From an uncultured Chlamydiae bacterium (lineage in GTDB: Bacteria > Chlamydiota > Chlamydiia > Chlamydiales > SM23-39): a DNA stretch of 5,243 nucleotides. The notes under the pieces were generated by a model that saw only the letters and a list, made by a program, of their open reading frames with translations, had not been told where the DNA came from and did no database searches. Below are positions 1 to 5,243 of the stretch, in pieces; position 1 is the first letter of the stretch; the number at the start of each line of letters is the position of its first letter. The position numbers and the translations under genes were made by a program. The DNA lies in the NCBI GenBank assembly GCA_903889795.1, contig CAISYW010000085.1, positions 1 to 5,243 of the forward strand. The letters are read 5' to 3'.

Positions 1-49
1 TATAAAAATATCGTATCAGAGCAATATCCATTTCACTATATTGAGATTT

Positions 50-490
50 ATGACTCGATTTGATCCACAGCTCACAATCTTGAAACCGAAAACTGACGCT
101 CCGTGCAGCGTTGCTCTATTTCTTTCGTCCGTCAAGGCGGGATTTCCCTCGCCTGCCGACGATTATATGGAGCAGAAACTCGATCTCAATGAGCACCTCA
201 TTCAACATCCGGCAGCGACCTTTTTTGTCCGAGTGAATGGCGAATCGATGAAGGGAGCCGATATCCATCAGGGAGATATACTCGTCGTCGATCGATCGTT
301 AGAAGCGACAAACGGCCGCATCGTCATCGCGGTGATCAATGGCGAATTTACCGTGAAGCGGCTCAGAATCGAAAACGGCTCCATTCAACTCGAAGCGGAA
401 CATCCCGGCTATCCACCCATTCGCATCCAGAGCGGCTGGGATTTTCAGGTTTGGGGCATCGTGACCTACATTATTCATCAAGCCGTTTAA
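50..490 (+). CDS. umuD: UmuD, self-cleaving subunit of translesion DNA polymerase V
   Basis: UmuD is a cytoplasmic peptidase S24 (LexA/UmuD) family protein. RecA filaments trigger self-cleavage, and the resulting UmuD' dimer joins UmuC to form Pol V. From the ATG the protein is 146 residues, close to E. coli UmuD (139), and has no helix-turn-helix, so it is not LexA. Visible motifs are the cleavage pair Ala30-Gly31 followed by FPSPADDY, nucleophile Ser66 in NGESM, and general base Lys103 in EFTVKRL. Gly-to-Ser (35) and Ser-to-Lys (37) spacings equal those I recall for E. coli UmuD (G25, S60, K97). Cleavage would be at Ala-Gly, as in LexA, instead of the Cys-Gly of E. coli UmuD. A TTG three codons upstream (41) is in frame; I prefer ATG 50, which has a weak GAG at 43-45. 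UmuC follows after 2 bp. No clear LexA operator is visible in the 49 upstream bases. Confidence 0.93.
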   Translation: MTRFDPQLTILKPKTDAPCSVALFLSSVKAGFPSPADDYMEQKLDLNEHLIQHPAATFFVRVNGESMKGADIHQGDILVVDRSLEATNGRIVIAVINGEFTVKRLRIENGSIQLEAEHPGYPPIRIQSGWDFQVWGIVTYIIHQAV

Positions 491-492
491 CT

Positions 493-1749
493 ATGTTTGC
501 TCTCGTCGACTGCAACAATTTTTATGCCTCCTGCGAAGAAGTTTTCAATCCATCGTTATCGCAGTTCCCTCTCATCATTTTGTCGAACAATGACGGCTGC
601 ATCATCGCGCGGTCAAAAAAAGCAAAAGAGCTGGGAATCCCGATGGGCGGTCCGGCTTATATGTATAAAGACCGCGTGGAAAGAGGCGAGATCCGCATGC
701 TCTCTTCCAACTTCACCCTTTATGCCGACATGTCGCAACGCGTCATGCAGACGCTGGAAAGCTACGCCCCTCGCATGGAGATCTATTCCATCGATGAAGC
801 CTTTTTCGAATTGGAAGAGCTTTCGGAAGAAGAGCTCCGCAATGAGGCTTGCCGAATGCGTGAAAAAGTAAAAAAATGGACCGGTATCCCGGTATCCATT
901 GGCATCGGCCCGACCAAAACGATCGCAAAAATGGCCAACGAGCTGGCAAAAAAACGATCTGAGCTTGGCGGCGTCAGCATCCTCATCTCGAAAACCGCGA
1001 TCCGAGCGCAGCTTGAAGTAACAGAACCCGAAGAGATCTGGGGAATTGGCCACGCTTTGGCAGAGCGGCTGAAAGCCAACAGGATCTATACAGCCGCACA
1101 GCTCATCGATTGCGATGATTCGTTCATAAAAAAATTATTAGGCGTCGTGGGCTACCGCACCGTCCTCGAGCTCAGAGCTGTACCATGTTTTTCTTGCAGC
1201 CAGCCAATTGAAAAACGAAAATCGATTATCTGTTCCCGCTCATTCAAAAAACCGATCACAAACTCTTCTGATCTTGAAAACGTAATTGCGACTTTTGTGA
1301 GTCGCGCTGCGGAAAAACTACGCAGCCAGCAGAGCCGTGCGAAATTCATCTCCATCGTCATCGCACCAAGCCCCTTCATACAGCCTTATGAGGGGCGCTC
1401 CTGCCACATTGATCTTCCAAACCCCACAGCATACACCCCCGAATTAATCCGTTTGGCCAAAGAAGGGCTCAAGCGCATTTACCGCCCTCAATTTGCCTAC
1501 AAAAAGGCCGGCGTGCTGCTCGGTGACTTTTGTGATGGATCAGTTGAGCAGATGGACTGGATCACGCCCCCTACGGATACCCCTAAAAAAAGAAACTTAA
1601 TGCGCACGATCGATCGGATCAACCGGCGGTATGATAAAACCGCCGTCCAATTCGCCGCGGAAGGCTTGGATAATCATTTGAGAAGCTCTCAAACGCAAGT
1701 CTCCCCGAGGTTCACGACCTCCTGGAAAGATCTTTTAACGGTATCGTGA
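493..1749 (+). CDS. umuC: UmuC, catalytic subunit of DNA polymerase V (Y-family)
   Basis: UmuC is an error-prone Y-family polymerase that copies past DNA lesions as part of UmuD'2C. The protein is 418 residues (E. coli UmuC is 422) and appears intact. The N-terminus MFALVDCNNFYASCEEVF gives metal ligand Asp6 and steric-gate Tyr11. The SNNDGCIIARS finger motif is at 31-41, and SIDEAF at 99-104 supplies Asp101 and Glu102, the same numbers as in E. coli. The thumb helix-hairpin-helix (IWGIGHALAERL) is near 182-193, and the little-finger domain covers roughly 240-345. QMDWI at 353-357 sits where E. coli has its beta-clamp motif QLNLF. The frame is open back to TTG 451, but homology and the two-base gap after umuD fix the start at ATG 493. 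No Shine-Dalgarno is seen, so translation is probably coupled to umuD. Confidence 0.96.
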   Translation: MFALVDCNNFYASCEEVFNPSLSQFPLIILSNNDGCIIARSKKAKELGIPMGGPAYMYKDRVERGEIRMLSSNFTLYADMSQRVMQTLESYAPRMEIYSIDEAFFELEELSEEELRNEACRMREKVKKWTGIPVSIGIGPTKTIAKMANELAKKRSELGGVSILISKTAIRAQLEVTEPEEIWGIGHALAERLKANRIYTAAQLIDCDDSFIKKLLGVVGYRTVLELRAVPCFSCSQPIEKRKSIICSRSFKKPITNSSDLENVIATFVSRAAEKLRSQQSRAKFISIVIAPSPFIQPYEGRSCHIDLPNPTAYTPELIRLAKEGLKRIYRPQFAYKKAGVLLGDFCDGSVEQMDWITPPTDTPKKRNLMRTIDRINRRYDKTAVQFAAEGLDNHLRSSQTQVSPRFTTSWKDLLTVS

Positions 1750-1753
1750 ATTA

Positions 1754-2572
1754 TTAACCCGCTGGCAATGCTAAATAATCGTGAACAAGAATCCTTGTTA
1801 CTACATATCCTAAAGCTTCTAGCTTGTGTATTGAGTTAAGTATTTTTTGTCTTATGCTTGGTGGTGCAGTTTCCCAACTATAACCGCCCTGCAGTTCAAT
1901 AACGATTACCGGTTTATTGTTCCGAATCGTATCGACCATTCCATCTAAGACCTGCTCTTCAGATCTCTCCACATCGATTTTTATAAAGGACACATTTTTG
2001 AAATTGAAACTATCTAACGTTCTCATTTCAACGACATCTCCTCCATGGCCAATACCCGTGCCGCCTTCATTTCCAAAATATGTTTCTTTGTCCATTTCAA
2101 TAACTTGTTGTTGATCGCCAATTGCTATACGATGACAAATAACATTTGAAACGCCATTCAATTGGCAGTTATTTTTAAGCTCTCGAAAAATTTTTCGCTG
2201 CGGCTCAAATGCATGTACGGTTCCAGCGTCTCCCGCAGCTTTTGCCATCGCTATTGTAAATGTGCCGATGTGCGCTCCTATATCAAGAACGACTGTGCCA
2301 GGTTTAACATACTTATAAATTTTCGTAAGAACATGAGGTTCCCAAACCTGTTTAGATCTTAAAACATTTTTAATGGTATCATTTCTATAGGGTTCAATGT
2401 AAAATTTTCCTTGATTCGGTATATCACAAATTATGTACTCTTCTTTTGGGAAAGAGGTTAGGTATTGCTCTAATTCTTGCGGGTCATCAACGCAATTAGC
2501 GTTTATAGACGAAATGGCTAACAAAAAACAAAACAGGGGCTTTAGTGAAACGTTAAACAAACGCATAAACAT
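1754..2572 (-). CDS. FkbM-family SAM-dependent methyltransferase with N-terminal export signal
   Basis: The 272-residue protein has the class I Rossmann methyltransferase fold of the FkbM family, whose members O-methylate sugars, polyketides and other small substrates. SAM-binding motif I is VVLDIGAHIGTFTI (94-107), the acidic strand-2 motif is HAFEP (Glu123), and FIKIDVERSEEQVLDGM (196-212) matches the family IKIDVEG-E-VL-GA block, with Arg203 replacing the usual Gly. The N-terminus has basic residues, a hydrophobic stretch LFCFLLAI (13-20) and a plausible signal peptidase I site after INA (residue 25). INANC is a poor lipobox, so a lipoprotein is unlikely. The start has a strong Shine-Dalgarno 5 bases upstream; Met3 is a second in-frame ATG. 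It converges on umuC with a 4-bp gap and diverges from the transporter. G+C is clearly lower than in umuC. The substrate cannot be told from the sequence. Confidence 0.85.
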   Translation of the reverse strand: MFMRLFNVSLKPLFCFLLAISSINANCVDDPQELEQYLTSFPKEEYIICDIPNQGKFYIEPYRNDTIKNVLRSKQVWEPHVLTKIYKYVKPGTVVLDIGAHIGTFTIAMAKAAGDAGTVHAFEPQRKIFRELKNNCQLNGVSNVICHRIAIGDQQQVIEMDKETYFGNEGGTGIGHGGDVVEMRTLDSFNFKNVSFIKIDVERSEEQVLDGMVDTIRNNKPVIVIELQGGYSWETAPPSIRQKILNSIHKLEALGYVVTRILVHDYLALPAG

Positions 2573-2577
2573 ACATG

Positions 2578-2585
2578 ACCTCCTT
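2578..2585 (-). promoter_or_regulatory. Strong Shine-Dalgarno of the FkbM methyltransferase gene
   Basis: On the minus strand this reads AAGGAGGT, a full anti-16S match, 5 bases before ATG 2572 and 11 before the in-frame ATG at 2566. It supports the start region of the methyltransferase. It is the only strong ribosome binding site in the window; none of the other genes has one of this quality. Confidence 0.85.
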
Positions 2586-2664
2586 AAAAAGGGATCTTAA
2601 ATTAATTTTTCTACCCCTTCATAGCAAGATTTTTTTGACACCATAGAGATCAATTGACGATTTC

Positions 2665-2680
2665 AGATCCTATCGGATCT
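2665..2680. repeat. Inverted repeat AGATCC-tatc-GGATCT
   Basis: This is a perfect 6-bp inverted repeat with a 4-base centre, lying just upstream of the candidate transporter promoter. It could be an operator half-site pair for a dimeric regulator, or chance. No T-run follows, so it is not a terminator. Confidence refers to the repeat being functional. Confidence 0.3.
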
Positions 2681-2686
2681 TTGATG

Positions 2687-2715
2687 TTGGGCCAAATTCT
2701 CGCTTAATTTATATT
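2687..2715 (+). promoter_or_regulatory. Candidate sigma-70-type promoter of the APC transporter gene
   Basis: TTGGGC (2687-2692; 3 of 6 consensus bases) and TATATT (2710-2715; 5 of 6) are separated by 17 bases. Transcription would start near 2722, giving a leader of about 34 bases before ATG 2756. The leader has no Shine-Dalgarno. This is a pattern match only. Confidence 0.4.
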
Positions 2716-2755
2716 ACCGGGGTACTAAATCCCAATCTACCCAACCTGATTTCAA

Positions 2756-4162
2756 ATGAGCTCTAAACGCCCCTTGACCGCCTGGATGATCGCCATGATG
2801 AATGTGGCGGCCATCTGCAACATTAAAAATTTTCCGGTAATGGCTGAATATGGCCTCGCCACAGTCTTCTTTTTGATTCTCTCATCAATCTGTTTTTTCA
2901 TCCCCATTTCGATCGTCTCAGCTGAACTGGCGACGGGATGGCCTGATCGAGGCGTATATACATGGGTCAAGGAAGGATTGAGCCCCTCTCTGGGCTTTTT
3001 GGCAATCTGGCTTCAATGGATCGAAAACGTCATATGGTATCCAACAATCCTCTCATTCATTGCGGCTACCTTTGCTTACATCTTCATGCCTGAGCTCGCT
3101 ACAAATAAAATCTATATATTGTGCATCATTTTAGGCACTTTCTGGACATTTACTTTCATCAATTTTCTCGGTATGCGCGTTGCCGGATGGATCAGCACAA
3201 TTAGCGCACTTTTTGGAACGATTCTTCCCATCGTCCTGATTCTGTCGCTCGGTATCTTTTGGATATCCAAAGGGCTACCGTGCCAGATTAACTTCACGTT
3301 CAGCTCTCTCTTACCTAACTTGACATCATTCAACGAAATAGTGCTGCTGAGCGGCGTTATGTTCTCATTGACAGGTCTCGAAATGTCTGCGGTTCACGCC
3401 AAAGATGTCAAACACCCGAAAACGGATTACCCCAAAGCAATTTTTTTATCTGCGACTTTGATCATCTCTCTTTCAGCGTTGGGATCAGTCGCTGTCGCTA
3501 CAGTCGTACCACACGAAAAGCTTGAACTCACATCAGGCGGTATGGAGGCATTTCGAGCATTGTTCGTAGCCTTTGACATGCCTTGGGCTGTACCCGTCAT
3601 TGCCACAATCATTTCACTTGGAGCTATGGGAATGATGAATACCTGGATCGTCGGACCCAGCCGTGGTTTGCTTGCGACCGCTCAACATGGCGACTTTCCT
3701 CCGATACTTCAAAAGACCAATAAAAACGCAATGCCTGTAAACATCCTGATTCTACAAGCACTGATCGTCTCCATTTTATCGCTTGTTTTTCTCTTCATGC
3801 CAACGGTCAGCGCTTCATATTGGATTTTGATCGCTTTGGCCGCTGAGTTATATATGATCATGTATATTTTACTCTTTATTTCCGCCATCCGGCTACGCTA
3901 TACCAAACCTCACGTGGAGCGCACCTATCGTGTTCCCTTCGGCAATCCAGGAATGTGGGTCGTTTCGTCTCTAGGGATTCTTGGAGCCTTATTTGCAACG
4001 ATCATATCCTTTTTCCCTCCCAGTCAAATCCAAACGGGCAGTTTTGCAATCTTTGAATCCGTACTAATCGGCGGCTGCGTGATTTTTTGCGTTATTCCAC
4101 TAATAATCTACCGTTTACGCAAGCCCGAATGGAAAATATCGAATACTGGTAGTAGTTCTTAG
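2756..4162 (+). CDS. APC-superfamily amino acid transporter, glutamate:GABA antiporter-like
   Basis: The 468-residue inner-membrane protein has about 12 hydrophobic segments (roughly 12-30, 35-56, 82-112, 118-138, 145-170, 193-213, 228-252, 277-298, 328-349, 353-378, 399-420, 431-452). Signature stretches resemble the GadC/YjeM-like group: a broken TM1 at NFPVMAEYG (25-33), VFFLILSSICFFIPISIVSAELATG-like TM2 with SAELATGW (55-62), GVYTWV, WLQWIENVIWYP (85-96), the TM6 block SLTGLEMSAVHAKDV (204-218) followed by HPKTDYPKA, and GPSRGLLATA (300-309). These belong to amino acid/polyamine/organocation antiporters that exchange amino acids; the substrate here is not certain. About 16 residues follow the last helix, so the long C-terminal plug of E. 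coli GadC (511 residues) is missing. No Shine-Dalgarno precedes ATG 2756. Its stop codon overlaps that of the convergent Mg2+ transporter gene. Confidence 0.88.
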   Translation: MSSKRPLTAWMIAMMNVAAICNIKNFPVMAEYGLATVFFLILSSICFFIPISIVSAELATGWPDRGVYTWVKEGLSPSLGFLAIWLQWIENVIWYPTILSFIAATFAYIFMPELATNKIYILCIILGTFWTFTFINFLGMRVAGWISTISALFGTILPIVLILSLGIFWISKGLPCQINFTFSSLLPNLTSFNEIVLLSGVMFSLTGLEMSAVHAKDVKHPKTDYPKAIFLSATLIISLSALGSVAVATVVPHEKLELTSGGMEAFRALFVAFDMPWAVPVIATIISLGAMGMMNTWIVGPSRGLLATAQHGDFPPILQKTNKNAMPVNILILQALIVSILSLVFLFMPTVSASYWILIALAAELYMIMYILLFISAIRLRYTKPHVERTYRVPFGNPGMWVVSSLGILGALFATIISFFPPSQIQTGSFAIFESVLIGGCVIFCVIPLIIYRLRKPEWKISNTGSSS

Positions 4163-5148
4163 AGCAGCCACCAAGCGGCCAAAGAGAGATAGATTCCGAT
4201 CGTGAGCATATCGGCGATCATGAGAACGACGGGACCTGCAGCTACTTTTGGATCGAGCTTCATTCGATAAAGAATGACCGGCAAAAGCGTTCCCAAAAAA
4301 GCAGAACAGAGAGCCGAAAGCAATATCCCCACTCCGATCATCAAAGAGGTCTCTACCCCTCCACCCCAGAGGAGAGAAATCGAACTCATGAGAAGACCCG
4401 AACTAATCGACAATAAGACGACCAATTGCCATTCATATATGCTCTTCTTCCACACCACCCTCCAACTGAACCGCGGACGGCGAAGAAGCTGCAAACTCTG
4501 CGCCATCGATTGCATGGAAGTCGATTCGCTCAGAGTCAGAACCAGGGGAACGAAAAATGCCAAGATAAGAAATTCCGCCAAAACATGCTCATAAAAGCGA
4601 GAGATCAAAGCGCAGACAATTCCTGAAAAAACGTTACATAAAAGCCATGGCATTCTCAGGCTATAGTTCTTCAAAAGGGAAAGTTTTTTTCCATCTTCCA
4701 AAGTTAAGCCAATCATCTGAAAAACAGCAGCGCGGTTGTGCAAATCAACAAGATCGATTGCCTCTTTTGTCACCATTTGCACATCGACTGCACCGATCAG
4801 TTTGCCATCGAGATCCACGATTGGTAAAGCGAGCAGCGAATGTTGATCAAACAATTCTAAAGCTTCATGAAGCGTCTGGCTTACCTTCAATTTCGCCACC
4901 CAGCTTTGCATCACATCGGCAACTTTGCGATGGGGTTGGGAAAGAAGCAGCTGACGCGTCGAAACAACGCCTTTAAGGTGATGTTTGGCATCCACAACAT
5001 AAAAATAGATGATTTTATGCTCAATTGGTTTTTGCCTGAGCTTTTCAAGAGCATCCGCGATTGTTGAGTCTTGCGAGACAAACGTATCGACATGTACCGC
5101 GTATTCCGCTATCGGCCGATAAAGTTCTTTTTCTTCTGTAGTGCGCAT
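4159..5148 (-). CDS. MgtE-like Mg2+ transporter (CBS pair plus membrane domain), lacking the N domain
   Basis: The 329-residue membrane protein has the CBS pair of MgtE channels at about 18-70 (FVSQDSTIADALEKLR, LKGVVSTRQLL) and 75-130 (VADVM, LPIVDLDGKLIGAVDV), a connecting helix, and an MgtE membrane domain (about 160-329) with five hydrophobic segments. Family marks are RMPWLL (165-170), LDPKVAAGPVVLMIADM (298-314) and Asp313, equivalent to the pore Mg2+-binding aspartate of Thermus MgtE. In that family the CBS domains sense cytosolic Mg2+ and close the pore. Usual MgtE is about 450 residues; the helical N domain is absent here, and an in-frame TGA three codons before ATG 5148 rules out a longer start. 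The usual GGN-G-Q loop reads SESTSMQ (207-213), keeping Gln213 but not GGN. Ion specificity is therefore less certain. No Shine-Dalgarno is evident. Confidence 0.85.
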   Translation of the reverse strand: MRTTEEKELYRPIAEYAVHVDTFVSQDSTIADALEKLRQKPIEHKIIYFYVVDAKHHLKGVVSTRQLLLSQPHRKVADVMQSWVAKLKVSQTLHEALELFDQHSLLALPIVDLDGKLIGAVDVQMVTKEAIDLVDLHNRAAVFQMIGLTLEDGKKLSLLKNYSLRMPWLLCNVFSGIVCALISRFYEHVLAEFLILAFFVPLVLTLSESTSMQSMAQSLQLLRRPRFSWRVVWKKSIYEWQLVVLLSISSGLLMSSISLLWGGGVETSLMIGVGILLSALCSAFLGTLLPVILYRMKLDPKVAAGPVVLMIADMLTIGIYLSLAAWWLL

Positions 5149-5195
5149 AGTTTTTCAAAAAATAAGTATCATCTAGACTTTTCCGATTCTCCGCA

Positions 5196-5224
5196 ATTAT
5201 ATTTGGAGCCGTTCCCGCTGTGCC
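5196..5224 (-). promoter_or_regulatory. Candidate promoter of the MgtE-like gene
   Basis: On the minus strand a perfect TATAAT (5201-5196) lies 17 bases downstream of GGCACA (5224-5219; 3 of 6 matches to TTGACA). Transcription would start near 5189, leaving a leader of about 40 bases before ATG 5148. It is a pattern match, supported by its position just upstream of the gene. Confidence 0.45.
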
Positions 5225-5243
5225 TTCCTGATGATCTTCGGGA
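5197..5243 (-). CDS. Possible 3' end of an upstream gene (partial)
   Basis: One minus-strand frame entering from the window edge reads PKIIRKAQRERLQI and ends in TAA at 5199-5197, 48 bases before the MgtE-like start. The basic, helix-like peptide looks more protein-like than one of the other two frames, but 14 codons are too few to identify a protein or prove a gene. If real, its stop overlaps the TATAAT of the candidate promoter. Confidence 0.25.
   Translation of the reverse strand, partial: PKIIRKAQRERLQI

Larger units (their letters stand above)
2573..2755. promoter_or_regulatory. Divergent intergenic regulatory region
   Basis: These 183 A+T-rich bases must hold the promoters of both the methyltransferase (minus) and the transporter (plus). 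They contain a T7 run (2630-2636), a perfect TTGACA (2635-2640) with no good -10 at 16-18 bases, an 8-bp palindrome TCAATTGA (2650-2657), a hairpin-like inverted repeat (2665-2680) and a better plus-strand promoter match (2687-2715). I could not find a convincing promoter for the methyltransferase: the best -10-like sequence on the minus strand (TGCTATGAA) lacks a matching -35. I see no small ORF or RNA gene here. Confidence 0.6.

Noticed and set aside
50..490. LexA repressor instead of UmuD
   Set aside because: There is no N-terminal helix-turn-helix, the length matches UmuD, FPSPADDY follows the cleavage site, and umuC is directly downstream.
613..1053. 146-codon minus-strand open frame inside umuC
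   Set aside because: It is antisense to the conserved catalytic region of UmuC, has no recognisable domain, and other overlapping minus-strand frames exist in the same stretch. It is a codon-bias shadow.
1624..1645. Perfect 7-bp inverted repeat CGGCGGT/ACCGCCG with an 8-base loop
   Set aside because: It lies within umuC coding sequence about 100 bp before the stop and has no following T-run, so it is not a terminator. It encodes conserved-looking NRRYDKTAV residues.
1750..1779. ATTATT/AATAAT inverted repeat as a bidirectional terminator
   Set aside because: The stem is six A-T pairs with an 18-base loop or more, and no T-run follows. It is too weak for an intrinsic terminator.
2489..2503. 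Lipoprotein signal at INANC of the methyltransferase
   Set aside because: Asn before the cysteine and Asn at -3 do not fit the lipobox consensus; a signal peptidase I site fits better.
2635..2640. Perfect TTGACA as -35 of a plus-strand promoter
   Set aside because: At 16-18 base spacing the -10 candidates (ACGATT, CGATTT, GATTTC) are poor. A chance match is likely in A+T-rich sequence.
4274..4976. Plus-strand open frames opposite the MgtE-like gene
   Set aside because: They overlap each other in different frames, have low-complexity or unnatural composition and lie opposite recognisable CBS and membrane motifs.

Overview
The window carries five complete protein genes packed almost end to end. 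I see no RNA gene, insertion sequence, CRISPR array or integration site. The organism is a bacterium of moderate G+C (my hand count is about 51% over 541-840 of umuC and about 38% over 1801-2520 of the methyltransferase gene). A complete UmuDC pair, a GadC-type amino acid antiporter, a signal-peptide FkbM methyltransferase and a CBS/MgtE-type Mg2+ transporter together resemble the content of obligate or facultative intracellular bacteria such as environmental Chlamydiota or Legionellales. That assignment is a guess from gene content; nothing in the window proves it.

Layout. Positions 50-490 (+) encode UmuD and 493-1749 (+) encode UmuC, a two-gene operon for SOS-type translesion DNA polymerase V with 2 bp between the genes. 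On the opposite strand, ending 4 bp away, 1754-2572 (-) encodes an FkbM-family SAM-dependent methyltransferase with an N-terminal export signal, preceded by an excellent Shine-Dalgarno sequence. A 183-bp divergent regulatory region (2573-2755) separates it from 2756-4162 (+), a 12-helix APC-superfamily transporter of the glutamate:GABA antiporter type. This gene overlaps by 4 bp, tail to tail, with 4159-5148 (-), a short MgtE-like transporter with two CBS domains and a membrane domain but no MgtE N domain. Positions 5149-5243 hold a candidate promoter for that gene and perhaps the last codons of an upstream gene.

How the parts relate. UmuD and UmuC work together: RecA-stimulated self-cleavage of UmuD gives UmuD', which joins UmuC to form Pol V. 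The other three genes have no evident shared pathway with them or each other. Gene order (two convergent pairs with touching or overlapping ends, one divergent promoter region) suggests four separate transcription units rather than one system. The methyltransferase gene looks most like a later arrival, on base composition and its own translation signal.

I looked for an undescribed system and did not find a convincing one. The most notable points are the methyltransferase that appears to be exported although it should need SAM, the stripped-down MgtE with an altered conserved loop, and a GadC-type transporter without a C-terminal plug.
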